Shown here: positions 8,193 to 15,476 of the stretch, one piece after another
Numbering within the stretch: the stretch's first letter is position 1
How the letters are laid out: every line of letters starts with the position of its first letter
NCBI RefSeq assembly: GCF_004348545.1
Contig: NZ_SMKL01000027.1
Coordinates: 1 to 64,000 of the forward strand
Direction: 5' to 3'
Origin: Jiangella ureilytica
GTDB taxonomy: Bacteria > Actinomycetota > Actinomycetes > Jiangellales > Jiangellaceae
DNA length: 64,000 nucleotides
Program-made: the position numbers and the translations under genes
Notes under the pieces: generated by a model
The model's input: only the letters and a program-made list of their open reading frames with translations
The model's database searches: none
Told to the model about the DNA's origin: nothing

Positions 8193-8645
8193 CTATCCGA
8201 TGGCGAGGTGATCGGCCAGGCGCGAGAGGCTGTCGTGCCAGGACTTGAGGTGGTCGTCGCGCTGTTCCTCGGTCGGGTTGTGGCTGTGCGTCACCACGAC
8301 CTCGGTGCCGCCCTGGTCCGCCGGCGCCAGCTTGACGGCGACGCGGCTCGCGGGCGCGCTGTCGCCGTTCCAGGACCAGATGTAGGTGATCAGCCGCGGC
8401 CTGCGGACCTCGCCGAAGATGCCGCGGATGGCGACGTTGTGCCCCGCCGCCAGGCCGGCCGTCCGGAACACGAACCGGCCGCCGGCCCGGGGATCGGTCT
8501 CGTAGATGGCGGCGAATGCCGCCGGCCAGAACCAGCCGGCGAGCCCACGCGGCTCGGTGAACATCGGGAACACGTCGTCGGGGTCGGCGTCGACCACGAC
8601 CGAGACGACGGCGGTGGTGGCGTCTGGCAGGGATGACTCGACCAT
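8193..8645 (-). CDS. SRPBCC/AHSA1 domain protein
   Basis: 150 residues from ATG 8645 (MVESSLPDATT); an alternative ATG ten codons earlier at 8675 cannot be excluded. The sequence fits the START/Bet v 1-like AHSA1 family: an early strand, VFPMFTEPRGLAGWFWPAAF, RAGGRFVFR, and a late helix LKSWHDSLSRLADHL. Such proteins bind hydrophobic ligands, and many are paired with ArsR regulators, though none is adjacent here. The specific ligand is unknown. Confidence 0.8.
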   Translation of the reverse strand: MVESSLPDATTAVVSVVVDADPDDVFPMFTEPRGLAGWFWPAAFAAIYETDPRAGGRFVFRTAGLAAGHNVAIRGIFGEVRRPRLITYIWSWNGDSAPASRVAVKLAPADQGGTEVVVTHSHNPTEEQRDDHLKSWHDSLSRLADHLAIG

Positions 8646-8717
8646 GGTTGCGAACTTTAGGGCATTTTCATACATCCTGACGAGAGCCGGCCCCAAGGCT
8701 CGTCGCCGCCGCATGAT

Positions 8718-8773
8718 CCATGATCATGTTCCCTCGCGGGCCGCTGACGCGCCGCAACCGAACATGATCATGG
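8718..8773. terminator. Inverted repeat at the end of the debranching-type gene
   Basis: Perfect 13-nt arms (8718-8730 and 8761-8773, core ATGATCAT) are separated by 30 nt, and the right arm covers the last codons and stop of the downstream-reading hydrolase gene. It may terminate that transcript before the SRPBCC gene. A similar TGATCA-containing pair lies at 48961-49202. Confidence 0.5.
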
Positions 8774-10849
8774 GAAGTGCGCGTCGACCGACACCGTCAG
8801 TGGTGCGGAGGTGCGGACGTCGGCCCGGCCCGAGGCGTCGACGGCGACGGTGAGCGGGTGGCCGGCCACCCGCAGGCCCTCGACGCGCAGCGGGAACCAG
8901 TCGGCGAACGCGGGATGCGGGGCGACCCGCAGCGTGCCCCCCGGCACGTCCGCCGTCAGGCCGAGTGCCGCCTGCAGCAGCGCCACCACCGTCGCCGCGG
9001 ACCACGCCTGCGGGCGGCACGCCGCCGGGTAGGCGAGCACCGGCTCGCCGGCCCGGGCGTCGGTGCCGGCGAACAGCTCCGGCAGCCGGTAGGCGAAGTC
9101 GGGCGCCGCCCGCAGGAGCCCGCCGGCCAGCGACGCCGCCACGCCCGCGAACCCGTCGGCGGCCAGCCCGCGGACGGCGATCGCGGTGTCGTGCGGCCAG
9201 ATGCTGCCCGCGTGGTAGCCGAGCGGGTTGAACCCGGTGGCGTCGGCGGTCATCGTGCGCAGGCCGTAGCCGGCGTCGAGGTCGGGGCGGCCGAGCCGGT
9301 CGGCGACGACGGCGGCCTCGTCGGGCCGGAGCAGGCCGGTGCCGAGCAGGTGGCCGAGGTTGGACGTGACGGTGCCGACCGGCTGCTTGGCGCCGTCGAG
9401 CGCGATGGCAGGGAAGCGGCCCTTCTCGTCGGACACCCAGAACGTGGCGGCGAACCGCTCGCGCAACGCGGCCGCCCACTCGCGCAGTGGCCCGCTCCCG
9501 GGCCGGTCGAACGCGTCGAGCAGCGCCGCCCCCGCCAGCGCCGCCTCGTGGGCGTAGGCCTGCGCCTCGCTCAGCGCGATGGGCGGGGCCGCGATGGAGC
9601 CGTCGGGGTGCTGGATGGAGTCGCCGGAGTCCTTCCAGCCCTGGTTGGCCAGGCCCCGGCCGCCGGTGTCGACGTACTCGAGGAAGCCGTCGCCGTCGGG
9701 GTCGGCCTCCTCCGTCAACCAGCGCAGCGCGCCCTCGAGCGGGTCGAGCAGCTCGGCGACGGCGGCGCCCGGCAGTCCCCAGCGCCAGGCGTCGTGCAGC
9801 AGGCAGATCCACAGGGCGGTGGCGTCGACGGTGCCGAAGTAGACCGGCGGCAGCCACGACCCGGGCGCCGGGATGCGCACCTCGTGCAGGATCTTGCCCG
9901 GCGCCTCGGCGGTGTCGGGGTCGTGCCGGCGCCCCTGCCGGCGGGCCAGCGTGCGCAGTGTGCCGCGGGCCAGGCCGGTGCCCAGCGGCAGCGTGAACCG
10001 CGCGGCCCAGAGGGAGTCGCGGCCGAACAGCGTGAAGAACCACGGGCTGCCGGCGGCGAGGAAGGTGTCGGACGGGTCGAGCGGGTCGGACAGCGCCAGC
10101 GCGGCGAGGTCCTCGACGCTGCGCTCGGCCAGCCGGGCGAGGTCGGACCGGCCGGCGACGGCGACGGCGTCCCAGCCCGCGCCGTCGGCCGGGCCGAACG
10201 CGTTGGCCGGGGGACCCCCGGTGAAAGCGGCCGCCACCTCGATGTCGGCCGTCCACGACGTGTGCGCGGGCAGGTGGACCACCCAGCTGAGCACGGCCCC
10301 CGTGGTGTGGGTCTCGACGCCGGCTCCCGGCGCGGTGACCGTGACGGTGAGGTCGCCGTCGCGCCAGCCCACGACGTCGGCGACCGACGACGACGGGGCC
10401 CGGCCGCCGCGCTGGGCGCCGTCGTGCTTGATCGCCTCGGCGGTGGCGAAGTCAGCCGCCACGTGCACGCGGACGGTGGCGGCGATCGCCTCGCGCGCGT
10501 CGTTGACCAGCTCGAGCCGCTCGGCGACGCCGTCGGGCCGGGCGAAGCGGTGCCGCTCGAGCCGCACCGTCGGGTCGGCGCCGGAGTCGCCGAGGTGCCG
10601 GACGAGGCCGGTGAACTGCGCGTGACCGGCGCCGCGCAGGCCGTGGCCGGCAGGCGACGGCTCGTGTCCGTCGACGTCGATCCACAGCTCGGAGAGGACG
10701 CGGCGGTCGTGGCTGAGCACACCCTGCGCGCCGGAGGGGCGGATCTGGCCGTCGGCCCCGGACAGCGCCACGGTCGGCGCCTTCACGCAGCTGACGAGGT
10801 CGTGCAGGAACGGCTGGGGCACCGGACCGGGGGCGGGTGGAACGGTCAC
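8768..10849 (-). CDS. Glycogen-debranching-type glycoside hydrolase (GDE N-terminal domain plus (alpha/alpha)6 barrel)
   Basis: A 693-residue cytoplasmic protein starting at GTG 10849. The N-terminal beta-rich part (about 1-250, with GVLSHDRRVLSELWIDVDG) fits the glycogen debranching enzyme N-terminal domain. The rest (LFGRDSLWAARFTLPLGTGL, GKILHEVR, WLTEEADPDGDGFLEY, GYHAGSIWPHDTAIAV) is the amylo-alpha-1,6-glucosidase-like (alpha/alpha)6 barrel. The exact substrate (glycogen branches, trehalose-type or plant oligosaccharides) is not determinable. It diverges from a lacI-ABC transporter operon across twin LacI-type operators, so it is likely co-induced with uptake of its sugar. Confidence 0.85.
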   Translation of the reverse strand: MTVPPAPGPVPQPFLHDLVSCVKAPTVALSGADGQIRPSGAQGVLSHDRRVLSELWIDVDGHEPSPAGHGLRGAGHAQFTGLVRHLGDSGADPTVRLERHRFARPDGVAERLELVNDAREAIAATVRVHVAADFATAEAIKHDGAQRGGRAPSSSVADVVGWRDGDLTVTVTAPGAGVETHTTGAVLSWVVHLPAHTSWTADIEVAAAFTGGPPANAFGPADGAGWDAVAVAGRSDLARLAERSVEDLAALALSDPLDPSDTFLAAGSPWFFTLFGRDSLWAARFTLPLGTGLARGTLRTLARRQGRRHDPDTAEAPGKILHEVRIPAPGSWLPPVYFGTVDATALWICLLHDAWRWGLPGAAVAELLDPLEGALRWLTEEADPDGDGFLEYVDTGGRGLANQGWKDSGDSIQHPDGSIAAPPIALSEAQAYAHEAALAGAALLDAFDRPGSGPLREWAAALRERFAATFWVSDEKGRFPAIALDGAKQPVGTVTSNLGHLLGTGLLRPDEAAVVADRLGRPDLDAGYGLRTMTADATGFNPLGYHAGSIWPHDTAIAVRGLAADGFAGVAASLAGGLLRAAPDFAYRLPELFAGTDARAGEPVLAYPAACRPQAWSAATVVALLQAALGLTADVPGGTLRVAPHPAFADWFPLRVEGLRVAGHPLTVAVDASGRADVRTSAPLTVSVDAHFP

Positions 10850-10916
10850 CAGCGTGATCCTCTCGAGACTTGACAGAACAGTCGCCGCGTTCTTAACTCT
10901 GAACCAGATCCCATTT

Positions 10917-10960
10917 TTGAACGATCAAAACACGCTACCAATCGAATTTTGATCGTTCAA
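10917..10960. promoter_or_regulatory. Twin LacI-type operators in the divergent promoter region
   Basis: Two copies of TTGAACGATCAAAA lie in opposite orientation (10917-10930 and 10947-10960), separated by 16 bp. Each has the imperfect symmetry and central CG dinucleotide typical of LacI-family sites (TTGAnCGnTCAA). They sit about 70 bp from the hydrolase start and 20 bp from the lacI start, so one regulator can control both directions. Centre-to-centre spacing is 30 bp, about three helical turns. Confidence 0.8.
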
Positions 10961-10979
10961 CACGTCGAGGAGGACGCGG

Positions 10980-12032
10980 ATGGCGACGCCGGAGAGCGGT
11001 GCCACGCTGGAGAGCGTCGCCACCGTGGCAGGAGTCTCGCGGCAGACCGTCTCCAACGTCCTCAACGCGCCCGAGCGGGTCGCGCCCGAGACCCGGCAGC
11101 GGGTCGAGGACGCCATCCGCGAGCTGCGCTACCGGCCCAACCGGTCCGCCCGCTCGCTGCGCACCCGCATCAGCCGGCTCATCGGCTACTGCATCCAGCC
11201 GGCCCCGGCCGGCAACCTCAACCCCGTCCTCGACCGGTTCGTCCACGCCGTCACCGAGTCCGCCGCGGCGCACGGCTTCCACGTGCTCCTCTTCACCGCG
11301 CCGACCGGCAGCGCCGGCCTCGACCGCTACGCCGAGCTGCTCGCCCAGCGCGCCGTCGACGGCTTCGTGCTCGCCGACACCGTCGTGGCCGACCCGCGCC
11401 CCGGGTGGCTGACGGAGCAGGGCGTGCCGTTCGTCGCGTTCGGCCGCAGCTGGTCCGGTCCCGACCGGGGCCACTGGGTCGACGTCGACGGCGCGGCCGG
11501 CATGACCGAGGCGGTCGAGCACCTGCACGCCATCGGCCACCGCCGCATCGCGTTCATCGGCTGGCCCGAGGGCTCCGGCGTCGGCGACGACCGCGTCGCC
11601 GGCTACACCGCCGCCTGCCTGCGGCTCGGCCTGGACCCACGCGTCGTCCGGGCCGAGGGCGGCGCCGGCACCGGCCGGGCCCTGGCCGCCGCCCTGCTCG
11701 ACGACGCCGCCGAAGCGCGGCCCACCGCGCTGGTCTGCGTCAGCGACGAGTCGGCCTACGGCGCGCTGCGGGCGCTCGCCGAGCGCGGCCTGCGCCCGGG
11801 CGAGGACGTCGCCGTCGTCGGCTTCGACGACACCCCCGCCGCCCGCCTGCCCGGGGTCGACCTCACCAGCCTGTCCCAGCCGATCGAGCAGATCGGGCAC
11901 GAGTCCGTCCTGATGCTGCTCGGCCTGCTCGGTGTCGTGGAGCTCCCGCCCGGCCCCGAGCACCGCCTGCTGCGCCCCTCGCTCGTCGTCCGGGCCAGCT
12001 CCCGTCCCGCCGTTCCCCCCACGGAGGCCTGA
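10980..12032 (+). CDS. LacI family transcriptional regulator
   Basis: 350 residues, ATG 10980 with a GAGGAGG ribosome site. The N-terminal LacI helix-turn-helix reads TLESVATVAGVSRQTVSNVLN with the hinge helix region PNRSARSLRTR. The remainder is a periplasmic-binding-protein-like effector domain (for example FIGWPEGSGVGDDRVAGYTA and VVGFDDTPAARL). It is the first gene of an operon with a complete sugar ABC importer and diverges from the hydrolase. Autoregulation through the twin operators is likely. The inducer is presumably the imported sugar. Confidence 0.93.
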   Translation: MATPESGATLESVATVAGVSRQTVSNVLNAPERVAPETRQRVEDAIRELRYRPNRSARSLRTRISRLIGYCIQPAPAGNLNPVLDRFVHAVTESAAAHGFHVLLFTAPTGSAGLDRYAELLAQRAVDGFVLADTVVADPRPGWLTEQGVPFVAFGRSWSGPDRGHWVDVDGAAGMTEAVEHLHAIGHRRIAFIGWPEGSGVGDDRVAGYTAACLRLGLDPRVVRAEGGAGTGRALAAALLDDAAEARPTALVCVSDESAYGALRALAERGLRPGEDVAVVGFDDTPAARLPGVDLTSLSQPIEQIGHESVLMLLGLLGVVELPPGPEHRLLRPSLVVRASSRPAVPPTEA

Positions 12033-12034
12033 TC

Positions 12035-13315
12035 ATGCGTCACTTCCCCCGTACCCCACTCGCGGTGGCCACGGCCGTGGCCACCGCCACTCTGCTCGCC
12101 GCCTGTGGCAGCGGCTTCGACGACAGCGACGACGGCGGCAGCGGCGAGCCGTCCGAGGCCAGCGGCGGCGACACCGGCGAGCCCGCGTCGCTCACCGTCA
12201 TGATCGGCTCGTCGGGCGAGGCCGAGACCGTCGCCGTCCAGGAGGCCACCGCCCGCTGGGCCGACGAGACCGGCAACGAGGTCGAGGTGATTCCCGCCCA
12301 GGACCTCGTGCAGCAGCTGCAGCAGGGGTTCGCCGGCGGCAACCCGCCCGACCTCTTCTACGTCAGCCCCGACCGCTTCCGCATGTTCGCCGAGGGCGGC
12401 TCGCTGTACCCGTACGGCGACCAGATCGAGGACGCCGAGGACATCTACCAGTCGCTGCGCGACGCGTTCACCTACGAGGACGAGCTCTACTGCGCGCCCA
12501 AGGACGGCGGCGTGCACGCACTGGTCATCGACACCGAGGCGTGGGCCGCGGCCGGGCTGACCGAGGCCGACTACCCGCAGGACTGGGACCAGCTCGCCTC
12601 CGTGGCGCAGACGCTGACCGCCGATGGCCGCGTGGGACTCGCGTTCACCGGCGACTACAACCCCGTCGGCTCGTTCATGCTGGCCGGCGGCGGGTTCTTC
12701 GTGAACGACGACCAGACCGAGGTCACAGCCGACACCCCGGAGAACCTGGCGACGCTGGAGTACCTCGAGCAGAACATGGACGCCGGCTCCTTCGCGTTCG
12801 CGCCGAACATCGACGCGGCCTGGGGCGGCGAGGCGCTGGGCAGCGGCAAGTCGGCCATGACCATCGAGGGCGCCTGGATCGTCGGCGCGCTGCAGAACGA
12901 CTTCCCGGACCGCCAGTGGACCGCGGTCCCGATGCCGGCCGGCCCCGGCGGGCAGGCCTCGACGGCGTTCACCAACTGCTGGGGCATCGCCGCCGACAGC
13001 GAGAACCAGGCGGCCGCCGTCGACCTCGTGAACTTCCTCATCGCCCCCGAGGAGCAGCAGGCCTTCGCCGAGGCGTTCGGCCCGATCCCGTCGCGAGCCG
13101 GCCTCGCCGACTGGAACGCCGAGACGTTCCCCGAGAAGGCGGCGTTCGCCGAGGGCATGGAGACCGCCCGCAGCCAGGTCGCCGTGCCGGGCTTCGAGTC
13201 CGTCCTGGCCGACTTCAACACCCAGCTCGAGGGCATGGCCGCCGGTACCGTCACGCCGGAGCAGGCGCTGCAGGCCCTGCAGACCAACGGCGAAGCCGTC
13301 CTCACCCAGGAGTGA
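12035..13315 (+). CDS. Sugar ABC transporter substrate-binding lipoprotein
   Basis: 426 residues, ATG 12035 two bases after the lacI stop. A signal peptide ends in a lipobox (LLAAC, lipidated Cys 24), followed by a Gly/Ser/Asp-rich linker. The mature part is a family 1 solute-binding protein (SBP_bac_1/8), with features such as FAGGNPPDLFYVSPDRFRMF, MTIEGAWIVGALQ and LLxxx-rich C-terminal helices. It would capture a mono- or oligosaccharide outside the membrane and deliver it to the two permeases encoded next. The ATPase (MsiK-like) is not encoded here and is probably shared from elsewhere. Confidence 0.92.
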   Translation: MRHFPRTPLAVATAVATATLLAACGSGFDDSDDGGSGEPSEASGGDTGEPASLTVMIGSSGEAETVAVQEATARWADETGNEVEVIPAQDLVQQLQQGFAGGNPPDLFYVSPDRFRMFAEGGSLYPYGDQIEDAEDIYQSLRDAFTYEDELYCAPKDGGVHALVIDTEAWAAAGLTEADYPQDWDQLASVAQTLTADGRVGLAFTGDYNPVGSFMLAGGGFFVNDDQTEVTADTPENLATLEYLEQNMDAGSFAFAPNIDAAWGGEALGSGKSAMTIEGAWIVGALQNDFPDRQWTAVPMPAGPGGQASTAFTNCWGIAADSENQAAAVDLVNFLIAPEEQQAFAEAFGPIPSRAGLADWNAETFPEKAAFAEGMETARSQVAVPGFESVLADFNTQLEGMAAGTVTPEQALQALQTNGEAVLTQE

Positions 13316-13316
13316 C

Positions 13317-14393
13317 GTGACCGCGACGGTCACCCGGGACACGCCGGCGGGCCGGACCCGGCCGGTCCGCCGACGCCCGGTCTCCGGATATCGGCTGCAG
13401 GAGCGCCGCGCCGGCTGGCTGTTCGTCGCACCGGCCGTGATCGTGCTGGTGGTGTTCCTGTTCGCGCCGATCGTCATGGCGGCGTGGGTCAGCCTGCTGG
13501 ACTGGAACGGGCAGTCCAGCCCGTTCTCCGGCGAGGCGGAGTTCGTCGGGCTCTCCAACTACCAGAGCCTGCTGGCCGACGCGGGGCTGCTCCGGGGCGA
13601 CTTCATGCTGAGCGTGCGCAACACGCTCTACTACGTCCTGTTCAACGTCACCGGCGTGGTCGTGCTGTCGTTCGTGCTGGCACTGGCCGTGAACTCCTAC
13701 GTGCTGCGCGGCCGGTCGTTCTTCCGCACCGTCTTCTACTTCCCCGCCATCACGTCGTCGGTGGCGATCAGCGTGCTGTTCCTCTTCCTGTTCCAAGGGT
13801 CCGGCGTGGTGAACGTCGTGCTGTCCTGGGTGGGGATCGACGGGCCGACCTGGTTCACCGACCCGCGCGGCGTGCTGCACATCGTGCTGGGCTGGGCCGG
13901 GGTCGACGCGGCGCCGGGTGCCTTGGCCGACACGACGGTGGGCGGGCTGAGCCTCTGGAACTGGCTGTCCGGGCCGTCGGTCGCCATGTGCGCGCTGATC
14001 GCGCTGACCATCTGGGCGTCGTCGGGCACGTTCATGCTGTTCTTCCTGGTCGGGTTGCAGGACATCCCGGTCGAGCTGGAGGAGGCGGCCGCCATCGACG
14101 GCGCGAGCGCCTGGCAGCGCTTCCGCCACCTCACGCTGCTGCTCATGCGCCGCAGCATCGTCCTCGTCATCACGCTGGCGCTGATCAGTAGCTGGCAGGT
14201 GTTCGACCAGGTGTTCATCCTGTCGCAGGGCGCGCCGGCCAAGACCACGCTGACGCCGGCCTACATCTCCTACGTGCGCAGCTTCGGCGACGGTCAGTTC
14301 GGCGTCGGCGCGGCCGTCGCGTTCGTGCTGTTCGCGATCATCATCGTCCTCACGCTGGTGCAGCGGTGGGTGGGAAGGGAGCGGCGGGCATGA
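13317..14393 (+). CDS. Sugar ABC transporter permease, MalF type
   Basis: 358 residues, GTG start one base after the binding-protein stop. Six or more hydrophobic segments are visible, starting with LFVAPAVIVLVVFLFAPIVM. The EAA loop, which contacts the ATPase, is EEAAAIDGASAWQRFRHLTL (about 258-277). An insertion of about 50 residues between segments (roughly 165-215) is longer than in short permeases. It pairs with the MalG-type permease that overlaps its stop. Confidence 0.92.
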   Translation: MTATVTRDTPAGRTRPVRRRPVSGYRLQERRAGWLFVAPAVIVLVVFLFAPIVMAAWVSLLDWNGQSSPFSGEAEFVGLSNYQSLLADAGLLRGDFMLSVRNTLYYVLFNVTGVVVLSFVLALAVNSYVLRGRSFFRTVFYFPAITSSVAISVLFLFLFQGSGVVNVVLSWVGIDGPTWFTDPRGVLHIVLGWAGVDAAPGALADTTVGGLSLWNWLSGPSVAMCALIALTIWASSGTFMLFFLVGLQDIPVELEEAAAIDGASAWQRFRHLTLLLMRRSIVLVITLALISSWQVFDQVFILSQGAPAKTTLTPAYISYVRSFGDGQFGVGAAVAFVLFAIIIVLTLVQRWVGRERRA

Positions 14394-15349
14394 GCGGGCT
14401 GCTCGAGCGACGACGGCGACAACCTGCGGACCCGCGGGCCGCGCGGTCCGCACGGTCCGAGCGCGAGGCCGTCCCCGTCGTCCTCACCGACCTGTACTCG
14501 CCCCTGTCGCGCAAGGTGCTGGTGCGCGTCATCGGCTACGGGCTGCTGGCGCTCGGGACGATCCTGTACCTCGGGCCGTTCCTCGTGCAGATCGCGACGT
14601 CGTTCAAGACCGACGCCGACGCCGTCACGAACCCCGTCTCGCTGTGGCCGTCACCGGTGTCGACGGCGGCGTGGGCGGTGGTGGCGGGGGAGAACCCGGC
14701 CTACTCGATCCCAGTCTTCCGCTGGCTGGGCAACTCGTTCCTCGTGACCATCTCGGTGACGCTGGGGCGGCTGATCATCGACAGCCTGGCCGGCTACGCG
14801 CTGGCCCGGCTGCGCTTCCGCGGCCGCGCGGTGGTCTTCGCCGGCGTGGTCGCGGTGCTGGCCGTGCCCGGTGTCGTGCTGCTGATCCCGAAGTTCCTGG
14901 TGCTCAACCAGCTGGGCATGTTCGACAGCTACGCCGGCATGATCCTGCCGCTGTTCTGCGACGCCGTCGGGATCCTGCTGATGAAGACGGCGTTCGAGGC
15001 GGTCCCGGCGGAGCTGGACGAGGCGGCGCGCATCGACGGCGCGGGCGTGTTCCGGACGTTCTGGAGTGTGATCCTGCCGCTGGTCCGCCCGGCGCTGGTG
15101 ACGGTGACGATCCTGTCCTTCCAGGGGTCGTGGAACGAGTTCACCCACTTCCTGGTGGCGACGTCGGACCCCGACCTCGCCACGATGAATCTCGGCATCG
15201 CCCGGCTCACGGCCGGTGACCTGCAGGGATCTCAGCAGTTCCCGCTGAAGCTGGCGCTGGCGACGCTCTCGACCATCCCGATCGCGATCGTCTACGTGTT
15301 CTTCTCGCGGTACTTCCTGCGCTCCGGCAACGCCACCGGGCTCAAGTGA
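14390..15349 (+). CDS. Sugar ABC transporter permease, MalG type
   Basis: 319 residues from ATG 14390, which overlaps the stop of the MalF-type gene (ATGA); longer upstream starts are unlikely. After a basic N-terminus (LLERRRRQPADPRAARSAR) come about six membrane spans and the EAA loop DEAARIDGAGVFRTFWSVIL. It is the last gene of the importer operon. No ATP-binding subunit follows, which is usual for actinobacterial carbohydrate importers that share one ATPase. Confidence 0.92.
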   Translation: MSGLLERRRRQPADPRAARSARSEREAVPVVLTDLYSPLSRKVLVRVIGYGLLALGTILYLGPFLVQIATSFKTDADAVTNPVSLWPSPVSTAAWAVVAGENPAYSIPVFRWLGNSFLVTISVTLGRLIIDSLAGYALARLRFRGRAVVFAGVVAVLAVPGVVLLIPKFLVLNQLGMFDSYAGMILPLFCDAVGILLMKTAFEAVPAELDEAARIDGAGVFRTFWSVILPLVRPALVTVTILSFQGSWNEFTHFLVATSDPDLATMNLGIARLTAGDLQGSQQFPLKLALATLSTIPIAIVYVFFSRYFLRSGNATGLK

Positions 15350-15476
15350 CGGCGGCCTCTCGGCGAGCGCCTCGGCGACGGCTCGACGTGCCGGCCGCCA
15401 TGATGCCGGTGAGAGGTGCACGCGGGACGCGCGCGGCCACTCTGCCGGGGCCGGCCGCCCGGTGTCGCCGGGGTTG

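Noticed and set aside
8777-10873. Plus-strand frame of about 698 codons opposite the debranching-type gene
   Set aside because: It is a GC-bias shadow. The minus strand encodes a complete, family-consistent enzyme.
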